Shown piece after piece: positions 25,416 to 34,148 of a stretch of DNA of 64,000 nucleotides. The DNA is taken from contig CAIUSO010000127.1 of the NCBI GenBank assembly GCA_903901875.1, positions 1-64,000 of the forward strand. Reading direction: 5' to 3'. The notes beneath the pieces are model-generated. The model was not told where the DNA came from, ran no database searches, and saw only the letters and a program-made list of their open reading frames with translations. Within the stretch, counting starts at the first letter, position 1. Each line of letters starts with the position of its first letter. The DNA comes from an uncultured Geobacteraceae bacterium. GTDB taxonomy: Bacteria > Desulfobacterota > Desulfuromonadia > Geobacterales > Pseudopelobacteraceae. The translations under genes and the position numbers were made by a program.

Positions 25416-25898
25416 ATGGCGTACTGGCTGTTCAAAACCGAACCGGGCTGTTTCTCCTTCGATGATTTGAAAAACCGTCCTGACATGACCGAACCGTGGG
25501 ATGGGGTCCGCAATTTTCAGGCGCGGAATTTCCTGCGGGATACGGTGGCAGTTGGTGATCTGGTCCTGTTTTACCACAGCAACATCGCCGAGCCGGCCGT
25601 GGTCGGAGTGGCGGAAATCGTGCGTGCCGGCTATCCGGACAGCACCGCGCGGGATCCCCAGGGGGAGCATTTTGACCCGAAGGCCTCTGCCGCCAAGCCG
25701 ATCTGGTACATGGTTGATGTGCGCTATCGGGTGCCGTTTCCCCGGCCGGTGACCCTTGGCCAGATCAAGAGTATCCCGCTACTGGCAGACATGCCCCTGG
25801 TAAAGCGGAGCCGCCTCTCCATTCAGCCGGTCAGCGACCTTGAGTGGCAGGTTATCCTCACCACAGGAAGTCTGACCGAAGGGATCACCGCATCATGA
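25416..25898 (+). CDS. EVE-domain protein (thymocyte nuclear protein 1-like)
   Basis: 160 residues from the ATG at 25416, one base after the mlaE stop and preceded by AGAGG; the track start lies inside mlaE. MAYWLFKTEPGCFSFDDL, WDGVRNFQARNFLRD and GDLVLFYHSN are the hallmarks of the EVE fold, a PUA-related domain that binds modified bases in DNA or RNA. It overlaps the mlaF ATG by 4 bp (ATGA). Its place inside the Mla genes is odd, as no link to lipid transport is known. It may be a passenger. Confidence 0.9.
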   Translation: MAYWLFKTEPGCFSFDDLKNRPDMTEPWDGVRNFQARNFLRDTVAVGDLVLFYHSNIAEPAVVGVAEIVRAGYPDSTARDPQGEHFDPKASAAKPIWYMVDVRYRVPFPRPVTLGQIKSIPLLADMPLVKRSRLSIQPVSDLEWQVILTTGSLTEGITAS

Positions 25899-26647
25899 TG
25901 TCCCATAACTCGCTCCGGATGGAAAAATTATGCTACTCCATCGGTGGCCGCACTATTCTGAAAGACTTTGATTTCCATCTTGAACGGGGCGTAAACCGGA
26001 CCATTTTAGGGGTGAGCGGTGCAGGTAAAACCACCATCCTCAAGCTGCTGCTCGGCCTTCTGGAACCTGATTCCGGTTCTGTGTACATCGGTAATCTCTG
26101 TATCACCGGGCTCCCCGAGTCCCGATTCAGAGAACAGCGAAAACGGATCGCCATCGTATTTCAGGGGGGAGCACTCTTTGATTCCATGTCGGTGGGCGAA
26201 AACGTCGGCTACCGGCTTTTTGAAGAGGGGGTTCTCTCCCACGCGGAGATATCCCGAATCGTTCGGGAGAAACTCAGCTTTGTGGGGGTGGAGGCGGCCC
26301 TGAATCTCTACCCCGCCGAGCTTTCCGGTGGTATGAAAAAACGGGTCGCCATCGCCCGCGCACTGGCCGCGGACCCGGATTATATCTTCTTTGACGAGCC
26401 GACCACCGGACTGGACCCGATCGGCGTGTACAATATCTGCAACCTGATGCAGCGGCTGCAGGCCGAAGGAAAGACCACCCTGATGGTTACCCATGATCTG
26501 GCCACTGCCTTTGCCACCTCCCAGCGCTTCACGTTTCTCCATAAGGCACAGATGCTTTTCGAGGGGAGCGAAGCAGATATGAAGAGAAGTACCATTCCGG
26601 AAGTGCAGGAATTTCTGGAACCAACCGACCGGTCGCTCTTTATTTGA
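25895..26647 (+). CDS. mlaF: MlaF-type ABC ATPase of a lipid-transport system
   Basis: About 250 residues from the ATG at 25895, with GAAGGG ten bases upstream. The track start at 25844 runs through the EVE gene. Walker A GVSGAGKTT, signature LSGGMKKRVAIARAL, Walker B YIFFDEPTTGLDP and MVTHD identify an ABC ATPase; SGGM is typical of the MlaF/Mkl group. It powers the MlaE permease. It is linked by stop/start overlap to the EVE gene and lies 31 bp ahead of mlaD. Confidence 0.92.
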   Translation: MMSHNSLRMEKLCYSIGGRTILKDFDFHLERGVNRTILGVSGAGKTTILKLLLGLLEPDSGSVYIGNLCITGLPESRFREQRKRIAIVFQGGALFDSMSVGENVGYRLFEEGVLSHAEISRIVREKLSFVGVEAALNLYPAELSGGMKKRVAIARALAADPDYIFFDEPTTGLDPIGVYNICNLMQRLQAEGKTTLMVTHDLATAFATSQRFTFLHKAQMLFEGSEADMKRSTIPEVQEFLEPTDRSLFI

Positions 26648-26678
26648 CGACCATACAACGCATAACAGGTGGACTCAT

Positions 26679-27761
26679 ATGAATCGAAGTAATCAAATCG
26701 GCTGGGCCCAGGTACGGGGAGGCGTGTTTATCCTTCTGGCACTGCTCTTTTTTGCCGGTGGAGTGCTCTTAATGGGGCAGAAAACCAAGATGTTTGTCTC
26801 CAAAGGCTCCATGAGTGTTGTCATGAGCGACGTGGTCGGTCTGAAGGTGGGCGCACCGGTATGGCTTGCCGGGGTTGATGTGGGCTTGGTCAACGACATC
26901 TACTTCGCACATCCGAAAACCAGCAACGAGGTCACCATTGATATTCAGGTTGATTCCGATGCCATGAAAAAAATTGGTACCGACTCGAAGATAACCATTA
27001 AAACCAGGGGGCTCATGGGTGAGAAATACGTCGATATTCTCCCCTCACGGTTCTACTCGACCACCCCTCCGCTCCAGTTGCAGGGATCACCGACAGCCAA
27101 GCTGGATGACGTCATCCAGAAGGCCGGGGACTCATTCGACAGAGTAAATTCCATTATTGACAATATCCAGCAGGGAAAAGGTACCCTCGGCAAGCTCAAT
27201 AAGGATGACAGCCTCTACCGCACTATTTCCCAGCTTACCACGGAAATGAAGGATCTGATTGTAACCATCAACCGGGGAAGCGGAACCCTTGGCAAGCTGA
27301 ACCGGGATCCTGAACCCTATAACAAGCTGATCAGTATCCTCAGCAGGGCCGACCAGACCCTGCAGGATATGCAAGATGCCGACGGCACCCTGAACCGCCT
27401 GATCTATGACAACTCCCTCTTCACAAAATTAACCGCACTGACCGACAAGAGCACCCAGGCCGCCGACGATGTGCGGGACCTGAACCGGCGCATCATCGCA
27501 AAGGACGGTACCATCGGTCTGCTCCTCAATGATCGGGAGTTTTACGACAAGGGGATGTCCATGCTCACCAAGGCAGAGCGTTCCATCAGCGACATTGAGA
27601 AGCTGACCTCCCAGTTAAAGGGAGGAGAGGGAACCGCCGGCAAGCTGGTTACCGATGGCGCCTTGTACGAAAAAATGAACCAGGTGGTCGAGAACATGGA
27701 CGCCCTGCTCAAGGATGTCAAAAAAGATCCCAAAAAATACTTTAAATTCTCTGTTTTCTAG
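26679..27761 (+). CDS. mlaD: MlaD-type MCE-domain protein
   Basis: 360 residues. One N-terminal helix (GVFILLALLFFAGGVLLMG) anchors it in the inner membrane, and an MCE domain (about 35-120) begins SVVMSDVVGLKVGAPVWLAGVDVG, the usual MlaD pattern. The long C-terminal part (120-355) is helical with a recurring GTLGKLN-type motif, perhaps a hydrophobic tunnel or coiled stalk. It completes a permease, ATPase and MCE set for lipid transport. AGGTGG precedes the ATG. Confidence 0.9.
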   Translation: MNRSNQIGWAQVRGGVFILLALLFFAGGVLLMGQKTKMFVSKGSMSVVMSDVVGLKVGAPVWLAGVDVGLVNDIYFAHPKTSNEVTIDIQVDSDAMKKIGTDSKITIKTRGLMGEKYVDILPSRFYSTTPPLQLQGSPTAKLDDVIQKAGDSFDRVNSIIDNIQQGKGTLGKLNKDDSLYRTISQLTTEMKDLIVTINRGSGTLGKLNRDPEPYNKLISILSRADQTLQDMQDADGTLNRLIYDNSLFTKLTALTDKSTQAADDVRDLNRRIIAKDGTIGLLLNDREFYDKGMSMLTKAERSISDIEKLTSQLKGGEGTAGKLVTDGALYEKMNQVVENMDALLKDVKKDPKKYFKFSVF

Positions 27762-27790
27762 GCTTTTCGGAGCTCTCAGGAGATTACACC

Positions 27791-29275
27791 ATGATTCGGA
27801 CTCTGTTTTTATTCCTGCTACTGGCGGCGACGGTTACGCCGCTCTGGGCAGCATCACTTGAAGAAAAAGTTGTCGAACATACCCTGAAGAACGGCATGAA
27901 ACTGCTGATGGTGGAGCGCCATACTTCTCCCACGGTCTCGGCCTGGATCCGCTTCAGGGTCGGCAGTGTCAATGAGCGGAGTGATGAGCGGGGCATTGCC
28001 CACCTGCTGGAGCATATGTTGTTCAAGGGGACAACCACCCTGGGAACAAAAGATTATGCCGCAGAAAAACCGCTTCTCGATGCCATCGAATCGGTGGCCG
28101 GGCAGCTGATTGCCGAAAAAGCACGACACCCCCAGGAGAGCACCACCAGGAGTGCCGAACTGGAGAAAAAGCTGGCCGCACTGGAAGCCGAAGCGGGCAC
28201 CTACGTGATCAAAGACGAATTCTTTGAGCTCTACTCCAAGCATGGCGGAACCGGTTATAACGCCTTTACCAGCCGGGACGGCACCACCTATCTGATTAAT
28301 CTTCCGGCCAACAAGCTTGAACTCTGGGCATCCATCGAGTCTGACCGTCTCCGCAATCCGGTACTCCGGGAGTTCTACACCGAACGCTCCGTGGTGATGG
28401 AAGAGCGGCGCAGATCCTATGAGGCAGATCCGGAAAACAAGCTGTGGGAGACGTTTCTTGCCGCCAGCTTTCTGACCCACCCCTATGGTCAGCCGACCAT
28501 CGGCTGGATGTCGGACATTGAAAGTCTCACCAGAACCAAAGCCGAGCAATTCCTCCATAGCTATTATGCGCCCAATAACGCCATCGTTGCCATTGTGGGT
28601 GACATCGATACCGCAAAGACAATTGCCCTGGTTGAACGCTATTTCGGAGGGATTGCGCCGGGAAAAGAACCACTGCCGGTTACCGCCACGGAACCGCCAC
28701 AGGGAGGAGAGCGTCGGATCGAACTGGTGGCGGATGCGGAACCCTCCCTGCTCATGGGATTCCATAAGCCGGCCATCGGCACTCCGGACGATTACGTTTT
28801 CGATGTCATCACCATGATCCTCGGCTCGGGGCGCACCTCCCGTTTTCACAAGAAACTGGTGGTCGAACAACAGCTCACCTCCGATATTGGCGTGTTTGAT
28901 GCGCCGGGGCATATCTACCCGAACCTCTTCCTCATAAATGCAGCGACACGCGCTCCCCATACGCTTGCGGAGCTTGAGAAGGCCATCCTGGCCGAACTGG
29001 AATTGTTGAAAACGGTGCCGGTTGCAGAGCGGGATCTACAGCGGATTCTCAATAAAATGGAGTTTGAAGAGGCCCGGCGCATGGGTACCAACGGGGGTTT
29101 GGCCCGTAACCTCACCGAATATGAAGCAACGACCGGCAGCTGGCGTTACATGGTCAGGCAACGGGGAAAAATAACCCAGGTGACCCCGGCAGATATCAAG
29201 CGGGTGGCAGCAACCTACTTTACCCGAGAGAATCGGCTCGTCGGCTTTATCTCCAAGAAAGGGGATACCAAATGA
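27791..29275 (+). CDS. M16 peptidase, catalytic subunit (periplasmic)
   Basis: 494 residues with a Sec signal (TLFLFLLLAATVTPLWAA). The zinc site HLLEHMLFKGT lies near residue 73. Between it and the next conserved block (GTGYNAFTSRDGTTYLINLPANK) is an Ala/Glu-rich insertion (EKARHPQES to LAALEAEAGTY), likely a coiled segment. EERR in SVVMEERRRSYE may supply the third ligand. The stop overlaps the next gene by 4 bp, so the two subunits are made together. A partner role in clearing peptides or assembly intermediates is an inference. Confidence 0.9.
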   Translation: MIRTLFLFLLLAATVTPLWAASLEEKVVEHTLKNGMKLLMVERHTSPTVSAWIRFRVGSVNERSDERGIAHLLEHMLFKGTTTLGTKDYAAEKPLLDAIESVAGQLIAEKARHPQESTTRSAELEKKLAALEAEAGTYVIKDEFFELYSKHGGTGYNAFTSRDGTTYLINLPANKLELWASIESDRLRNPVLREFYTERSVVMEERRRSYEADPENKLWETFLAASFLTHPYGQPTIGWMSDIESLTRTKAEQFLHSYYAPNNAIVAIVGDIDTAKTIALVERYFGGIAPGKEPLPVTATEPPQGGERRIELVADAEPSLLMGFHKPAIGTPDDYVFDVITMILGSGRTSRFHKKLVVEQQLTSDIGVFDAPGHIYPNLFLINAATRAPHTLAELEKAILAELELLKTVPVAERDLQRILNKMEFEEARRMGTNGGLARNLTEYEATTGSWRYMVRQRGKITQVTPADIKRVAATYFTRENRLVGFISKKGDTK

Positions 29276-30696
29276 AACTATTCATTTTTCTCTGTTGCAT
29301 TGGGCTCTCAGTGGCGACAGCCTTCGGGGCCGATCAGGCACCGGCCAATCCACGGACCATGACGTTCCCTCCCCTTAATTTTCAGATTCCCAAGGCCGAA
29401 CGAGTACTGCTTGAATGCGGTATGCCGGTCTACCTGCTTCGGGACAGCGAGTTACCGATCATTACGATGAGTGCCATGGTCCATGTGGGGATGGTCTATG
29501 AACCGGCAGCAAAGGCGGGGCTGGCCTCCATGGTCGGCTCGGTCATGCGGAGTGGCGGCGCGGGGGGAGTTGCGCCGGAGGCCCTGGATGATGAGCTTGA
29601 ATTTATGGCATCATCCGTGGAAAGCTCCATCGGCAATGATATGGGGACGGTTTCACTGACCACACTCCGTAAAAATTTCAGCCGGTCGCTGCAGATTTTT
29701 TCCGATGTGCTGCTCCGCCCTGACTTTACGGAAAAGCGCATTGAGATAGCCCGTAAACATATCATCGAGGGACTTCGCCGGCAGAATGATGATCCAAAGG
29801 ACATTGCAGAACGGGAAATCAACCGGGTCTTGTACGCCGGCCACCCCCTCGGCAGTGCGGTCACCCATGACTCCGCTACCGCCATCAACCGTCAGGACCT
29901 GAGGGACTTCCACCAGCAGTATTACCGCCTGGACAACATGTTGCTTGCCGTTTCAGGAAATTTTGAGCGGAGCGAGATTCTTCAGGAACTGAACCGCATC
30001 TTCAAGGCGGGAACAGCACCGGTTCGAACCCGGCTCCCCCGCGTCCCCCAACCACAAATGGCACTCACACAGGAATTACTGTATGGCAAAAAGGATGTCA
30101 GCCAGACCGTCATCCGCATGGGGCACCTGGGGCTGACCAAAGATTCCCCCGACATTTACGCGGTGCGCCTGCTCGACTATATCCTGGGGGGGAGCTTCAC
30201 CTCACGGTTAACCATGGAAGTCAGGACCAACCAGGGGCTTGCCTACAGCGTCGGCAGCCATTTCGACATCGGGCGTCACTTCACCGGTACCTTTATTGCC
30301 GAAACCGAGACCAAGGCCGAATCCACCGTCAAAACAGTGTCGTTGATGAAAAAGATTATTGCCGACATAACCACAGCGGCTGTCACCGAAGAGGAATTGA
30401 AGGGGGCACGGGAATATCTGATAAACTCCTTTATGTTCGGCTTCACCAGTCCCTCTACCATTGTGAACCAGCGGGCCCGCCTCGAATTTTACGGCTACCC
30501 TGACGGATACCTGGAAAAATATCGGGATAACATCGCCCAGGTCACCCGCGCCGACATTCTGAAGGCAGCCCGGACCTATCTGCATCCCGATGCCTTCAAA
30601 CTGGTAATTATTGGTAATGCCGAAAAGTTTGACAAGCCGCTTTCGACACTTGGCACGATACGGGAGCTTGATCTTAAGCCGATTGTTCCAAAGTAA
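29272..30696 (+). CDS. M16 peptidase-like subunit lacking the zinc site
   Basis: 474 residues with a signal (LFIFLCCIGLSVATAFG). It has the M16 fold pattern (LRDSELPIITMSAMVHVGMVYE, GLAYSVGSHFD) but LASMVGSVMRSGGAGG replaces HxxEH, so it cannot bind zinc in the normal way. Such inactive subunits pair with an active M16 subunit and shape the chamber. It overlaps the active gene by 4 bp (ATGA), supporting a heterodimer. Confidence 0.9.
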   Translation: MKLFIFLCCIGLSVATAFGADQAPANPRTMTFPPLNFQIPKAERVLLECGMPVYLLRDSELPIITMSAMVHVGMVYEPAAKAGLASMVGSVMRSGGAGGVAPEALDDELEFMASSVESSIGNDMGTVSLTTLRKNFSRSLQIFSDVLLRPDFTEKRIEIARKHIIEGLRRQNDDPKDIAEREINRVLYAGHPLGSAVTHDSATAINRQDLRDFHQQYYRLDNMLLAVSGNFERSEILQELNRIFKAGTAPVRTRLPRVPQPQMALTQELLYGKKDVSQTVIRMGHLGLTKDSPDIYAVRLLDYILGGSFTSRLTMEVRTNQGLAYSVGSHFDIGRHFTGTFIAETETKAESTVKTVSLMKKIIADITTAAVTEEELKGAREYLINSFMFGFTSPSTIVNQRARLEFYGYPDGYLEKYRDNIAQVTRADILKAARTYLHPDAFKLVIIGNAEKFDKPLSTLGTIRELDLKPIVPK

Positions 30697-30752
30697 AAAC
30701 CTTTCATACCCGATGCCTCCGCCTCAAATCTTTTTAAAGGAGTGGTGTCCCC

Positions 30753-31958
30753 ATGCAGCTGACTGATCTTATTTCCGATGCCTACGACCGCCTGAAGAAA
30801 CGTGTGCGGCGCAGTGAGCTCATGTATTCCCACTATTACAGCGAACAGCTTGGTGTGCCGCTCCATTTCAAGTGTGAAAATCTGCAACGGACCGGTTCCT
30901 TCAAAATCAGGGGGGCCCTCAATTTCATGACCTCCCAGTCCCGTGATAAGCTGAAACATGGGGTTATCACCGCTTCAGCCGGCAACCACGCACAGGGGGT
31001 GGCCTTCTCCGCCGATTTGCTTTCCGTTGCCGCAACGGTCTATATGCCGGAAATCACGCCGCCCCAGAAGGTACAGGCTACCCGGGATTACGGTGCCACT
31101 GTGGTCCTCACCGGCAGAAATTTTGACGAGGCGTGCGGGGCGGCGATGGCAGCCCAACAGGAGAGCGGTGCCCTGTTCGTCCATCCCTTCAACGATGAGC
31201 TGGTCATGGCGGGGCAGGGTACCATCGGCCTTGAAATTTTTGAGGAGCTTCCCGACCTGCGGAATATTGTCATACCGGTTGGCGGTGGTGGGCTGATAGC
31301 CGGTATTGCAGCGGCACTGCGAGAACGGGCACCCCATATACGCATCATCGGAGTCGAGTCGGAGGCGGCTCCCTCCATGTCGGCATCCTTTGCCGCCGGT
31401 AGACCGACGGAACAACCGGTACGGGCGACCTTGGCCGACGGCATTGCCGTCAAACTCCCCGGCTCGCGGACCGTGCCGGTCATCTGTAGTCTCGTGGACG
31501 AGATTGTGCAGGTTGCCGAGGAGGATATCGCCCTCGCCATCGTGTCGCTCCTCGAAAAAACCAAAATGCTGGTGGAGGGAGCCGGTGCGGTAACCCTGGC
31601 TGCGGTGCTGAACAAGAGGATTCCCCAACTTGAAGGCAAGACCGTCTGTCTGCTGTCCGGGGGGAATATAGACGTCAAGACCATTTCCCAGGTGGTGGAG
31701 CGGGGGCTTATCGCCGGAGGGCGTTATCTCAAGCTGGTGGTAGAGCTGGAGGACCACCCCGGTGCCCTGGCACTCCTGGCCGATACCATTGCGGTAACCA
31801 GGGCCAACATTTTCCATATTACCCATGACCGCCGTTCCAAATCTCTTACCATCGGTCGCACGGTGGTCTCCCTGGAGCTGGAGACCAGGGGGTATGAACA
31901 TATCAAGGATATTGTCAGCCATCTGCAGGAGAAAGGGTACAGCCTGACGGTTGTCTAG
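30753..31958 (+). CDS. ilvA: Threonine ammonia-lyase (threonine dehydratase) with ACT domain
   Basis: 401 residues, the length of the shorter form with one C-terminal ACT domain (about 330-400). It deaminates threonine to 2-oxobutyrate, the first step towards isoleucine. PLP-binding lysine sits in RTGSFKIRGALNF, and the phosphate loop is PVGGGGLIAG. AAAGGAG precedes the ATG. The one-ACT form suggests either biosynthesis with moderate feedback control or a catabolic use; the sequence does not settle it. Its location between M16 genes and a TPR/glycosyltransferase gene has no clear logic. Confidence 0.9.
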   Translation: MQLTDLISDAYDRLKKRVRRSELMYSHYYSEQLGVPLHFKCENLQRTGSFKIRGALNFMTSQSRDKLKHGVITASAGNHAQGVAFSADLLSVAATVYMPEITPPQKVQATRDYGATVVLTGRNFDEACGAAMAAQQESGALFVHPFNDELVMAGQGTIGLEIFEELPDLRNIVIPVGGGGLIAGIAAALRERAPHIRIIGVESEAAPSMSASFAAGRPTEQPVRATLADGIAVKLPGSRTVPVICSLVDEIVQVAEEDIALAIVSLLEKTKMLVEGAGAVTLAAVLNKRIPQLEGKTVCLLSGGNIDVKTISQVVERGLIAGGRYLKLVVELEDHPGALALLADTIAVTRANIFHITHDRRSKSLTIGRTVVSLELETRGYEHIKDIVSHLQEKGYSLTVV

Positions 31959-31961
31959 CGT

Positions 31962-33374
31962 GTGGTAATGGAGAATATTCAGCAGCAGGTGCGGCAGCTG
32001 TTTCAGGAAGGGGCAGCACTGCTTCAGGCGGGGAATCCGGCCGGTGCCCTGGGGCGGTTTCGGGTAGCCCTGGAAATGGACGACTCTTCCGGGGTACTCA
32101 ATCTGTATGCCGGTGCCGCACTGCACGAACTGGGACGCTTTGAGGAGGCTGCCACCGCATACCGTACCGCTCTCAAAATCGTTCCCAACCTGGGGGAAGC
32201 CCACAACAATCTGGGTAATTCACTGATGGCCCTCGGACATTTTGCCGCTGCCGTCACCAGCTTTAGCCGAGCCTCGGAATTGATGCCAACATCGGCAGTG
32301 CCGCTGACCGCCCGTGCCACGGCACTGCAGGCCCTCGGGATGGTGGTGGAGGCCGAGGCCGACTGCCGGCGGGCTTTGGCGATTGATCCGACGTTTGCCG
32401 AGGCCCACTGGAATCTTTCCCTCAATTTGCTGCTAAAGGGTGACTATTTGGCCGGGTGGCAGGAGTACGAATGGCGCTGGCTGCGCCCCACCTTCACATC
32501 GCCCCGGCGACACGATGACCTTCCGCTCTGGGATGGCCTCCCCCTCGATAACCGGATTATTCTTCTCCATGCAGAGCAGGGGTTTGGCGATGCCATTCAG
32601 TTTGCCCGCTACATCCCGCAGGTCGCTGCCCACGGTGGTACGGTGGTGGTGGAGTGCCATCCCCAACTGGTGACCCTGCTGCGCACCGTGGTCGGTGTGG
32701 CGGCGGTGGTTCCCTTCGGTGAACCGCCGTCGGCCGATTGCCACGCGCCACTTCTCTCCCTCCCCCGCATCTTCCAGACTACTCTGGAGAATATACCGGG
32801 GCAGCTTCCCTACCTCTCCTCCCCTCCCGGCTATGGTGAAAAGTGGGCTCCGCTGCTTCCCCGGGGGGATGAAATGTTCCGTGTTGGTCTGGTGTGGGGG
32901 GGGAAGAGTTATCCTGACCCGCTTCGCTCTGCCTGTCTCACAGATTTTGTTCCACTTGCACACATACCGGGGGTACAGCTCTATTCTCTCCAGGTTGGAG
33001 ACGCTGCGCTACAAGTGGCATCGCCCCCCGTTGGTATGTCACTGATTGATGTTACCGGTCAGATTGTTGACTTTGCCGATACCGCCGCCGTTATCGAACA
33101 ACTTGACCTGGTAATCAGTATCGATACCGCCGTGGCCCATCTTGCCGGTGCCATGGGAAAACCGGTCTTTGTGCTGTTGCCGCTGGCGGCGGATTGGCGT
33201 TGGCTACGGGGGCGGAGTGATTCTCCCTGGTATCCGGCAATGGAGCTGTTCCGGCAGCGTCGTTCCGGTGAGTGGGGTGAGGTGGTGAATCGTGTGAGTG
33301 GTGCGGTGACCCGGTGGTGCGCCGGGCAAAAAAAATCCTTTGGGGTATTCCCAAAGGATTCTCATTGGCCATGA
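31962..33374 (+). CDS. TPR protein with C-terminal glycosyltransferase-like (GT9/heptosyltransferase-type) domain
   Basis: About 470 residues. The N-terminal half holds TPR repeats (ALLQAGNPAGALGRFRVAL, AGAALHELGRFEEAATAYRTAL, AHNNLGNSLMALGHFAAAV). The second half matches one unit of the 2192-residue protein at 35746: EQGFGDAIQFARYIP, then IDTAVAHLAGAMGKPVF, which resembles the nucleotide-sugar half of GT9 enzymes. GTG at 31962 and ATG two codons on are alternative starts; neither has a good Shine-Dalgarno. Its last codons (QKKSFGVFPKDSHWP) lie over the convergent terminator at 33328-33360, so the native C-terminus may have been shorter. It faces the flagellin operon from the opposite side. 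Confidence 0.75.
   Translation: MVMENIQQQVRQLFQEGAALLQAGNPAGALGRFRVALEMDDSSGVLNLYAGAALHELGRFEEAATAYRTALKIVPNLGEAHNNLGNSLMALGHFAAAVTSFSRASELMPTSAVPLTARATALQALGMVVEAEADCRRALAIDPTFAEAHWNLSLNLLLKGDYLAGWQEYEWRWLRPTFTSPRRHDDLPLWDGLPLDNRIILLHAEQGFGDAIQFARYIPQVAAHGGTVVVECHPQLVTLLRTVVGVAAVVPFGEPPSADCHAPLLSLPRIFQTTLENIPGQLPYLSSPPGYGEKWAPLLPRGDEMFRVGLVWGGKSYPDPLRSACLTDFVPLAHIPGVQLYSLQVGDAALQVASPPVGMSLIDVTGQIVDFADTAAVIEQLDLVISIDTAVAHLAGAMGKPVFVLLPLAADWRWLRGRSDSPWYPAMELFRQRRSGEWGEVVNRVSGAVTRWCAGQKKSFGVFPKDSHWP
33328..33360 (-). terminator. Rho-independent terminator closing the flagellin-FlbT-FlaF unit
   Basis: AATCCTTTGGG/CCCAAAGGATT (33334-33360) is a perfect 11-bp stem with a five-base loop, followed on the minus strand by eight T residues. 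It ends the flaF transcript 29 bp after its stop and lies inside the 3' end of the opposing TPR gene. On the plus strand no T run follows. Confidence 0.85.
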
Positions 33375-33388
33375 AGGTTTTTTGGCGA

Positions 33389-33769
33389 TTACTCGTCTGC
33401 TTTGGTCCTTAAACCGGAAGCAATGTTAAAATTAATATCGATGACAATGGTAAGCTTGTCCGGATCGGGGAACGCCATGACTTCAAAGAGTCGCTTGTCT
33501 ATGAACAAACTGAGATTAAGAATATCTTCACGAAGATTCTTTGGCATTGGGTTATCGGGATCGGACAGTTCGGCCTGGAAGAAACTCCAGACTTTCTGAT
33601 TGAATTTGATAGCCTCCTGCAACTTCTGGTTCCGATCGGGAGCTCCCCAGTTGTCCTTGACGCTCTTCAGCATCAGACCGGCTCGTGAAAGCACTGATGC
33701 CTCCAGTTCCCGGCCGCTTAACGTTTCTTTTTGAATTGCAGTATAGGCATTAACCGAGTTTTGTAGCAT
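33389..33769 (-). CDS. flaF: FlaF-like flagellin regulator
   Basis: 126 residues from the ATG at 33769, with GAGGAG upstream; the track start is seven codons earlier. FlaF helps flagellin synthesis and secretion, opposing FlbT in alphaproteobacteria. The pattern LSGRELEASVLSRAGLML, NQKVWSFFQAEL and LREDILNLSLFI fits the family. The gene overlaps flbT by 20 bp. The presence of flaF and flbT together outside the alphaproteobacteria is known in some lineages; the regulatory role here is inferred from the family. Confidence 0.8.
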   Translation of the reverse strand: MLQNSVNAYTAIQKETLSGRELEASVLSRAGLMLKSVKDNWGAPDRNQKLQEAIKFNQKVWSFFQAELSDPDNPMPKNLREDILNLSLFIDKRLFEVMAFPDPDKLTIVIDINFNIASGLRTKADE

Positions 33770-34145
33770 AATCCATGAGCTCCTCTTCATAGGTAATCAG
33801 TTTTTTAGCGATTTTCAGAGCAGAATAAAAGTTCAGATCGACAATATACGTGCTCACCTGTGAAATCAAGACATTTGTACTCGGAGCCGCAGTCAGCACC
33901 TCACGGGCCATGTCCCAGAACAGCTTTGAAAGTTCCTCCGTCATGCCACCGATATACATCAGTTGCACAATCAGATAGATCTTCTTGCAGGGGGATGTTG
34001 CCTCTGCTTCGGTAAGAATATCCTTCTGCCTGAGCAGGGTTGCCTGACTTTCAATCTGCAAGTGGGCGACAGTTGGACCATTCTTTATGACTGTTCCGGC
34101 CAGGATTACCCTTTCACCTGGTTTGAGGGTCAATTTGAGAGGCAT
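33750..34145 (-). CDS. flbT: FlbT-like flagellin translation regulator
   Basis: 131 residues. FlbT binds the flagellin mRNA leader and reduces its translation in Caulobacter. The start MPLKLTLKPGERVILAGTVI, the ATLLRQKDIL block and KKIYLIVQLMYIGG are family features. It is preceded 3 bp away by an unknown gene and overlaps flaF, forming a three-gene tail behind flagellin. AGCAGATG context gives no strong Shine-Dalgarno, consistent with translational coupling. Confidence 0.85.
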   Translation of the reverse strand: MPLKLTLKPGERVILAGTVIKNGPTVAHLQIESQATLLRQKDILTEAEATSPCKKIYLIVQLMYIGGMTEELSKLFWDMAREVLTAAPSTNVLISQVSTYIVDLNFYSALKIAKKLITYEEELMDYATKLG

Positions 34146-34148
34146 CTG

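Noticed and set aside
27854-28960. 368-codon minus-strand ORF opposite the first M16 peptidase
   Set aside because: Antisense shadow of a gene with a clear zinc motif and signal peptide.
30985-31005. CACGCACAGGG-like string resembling a GEMM (cyclic dinucleotide) riboswitch core
   Set aside because: It codes for conserved residues of threonine dehydratase (NHAQGVAF) and no paired stems surround it.
30975-32204. 409-codon minus-strand ORF opposite ilvA and the TPR gene
   Set aside because: Shadow frame: no motifs, no Shine-Dalgarno, and it crosses two well-supported plus-strand genes.
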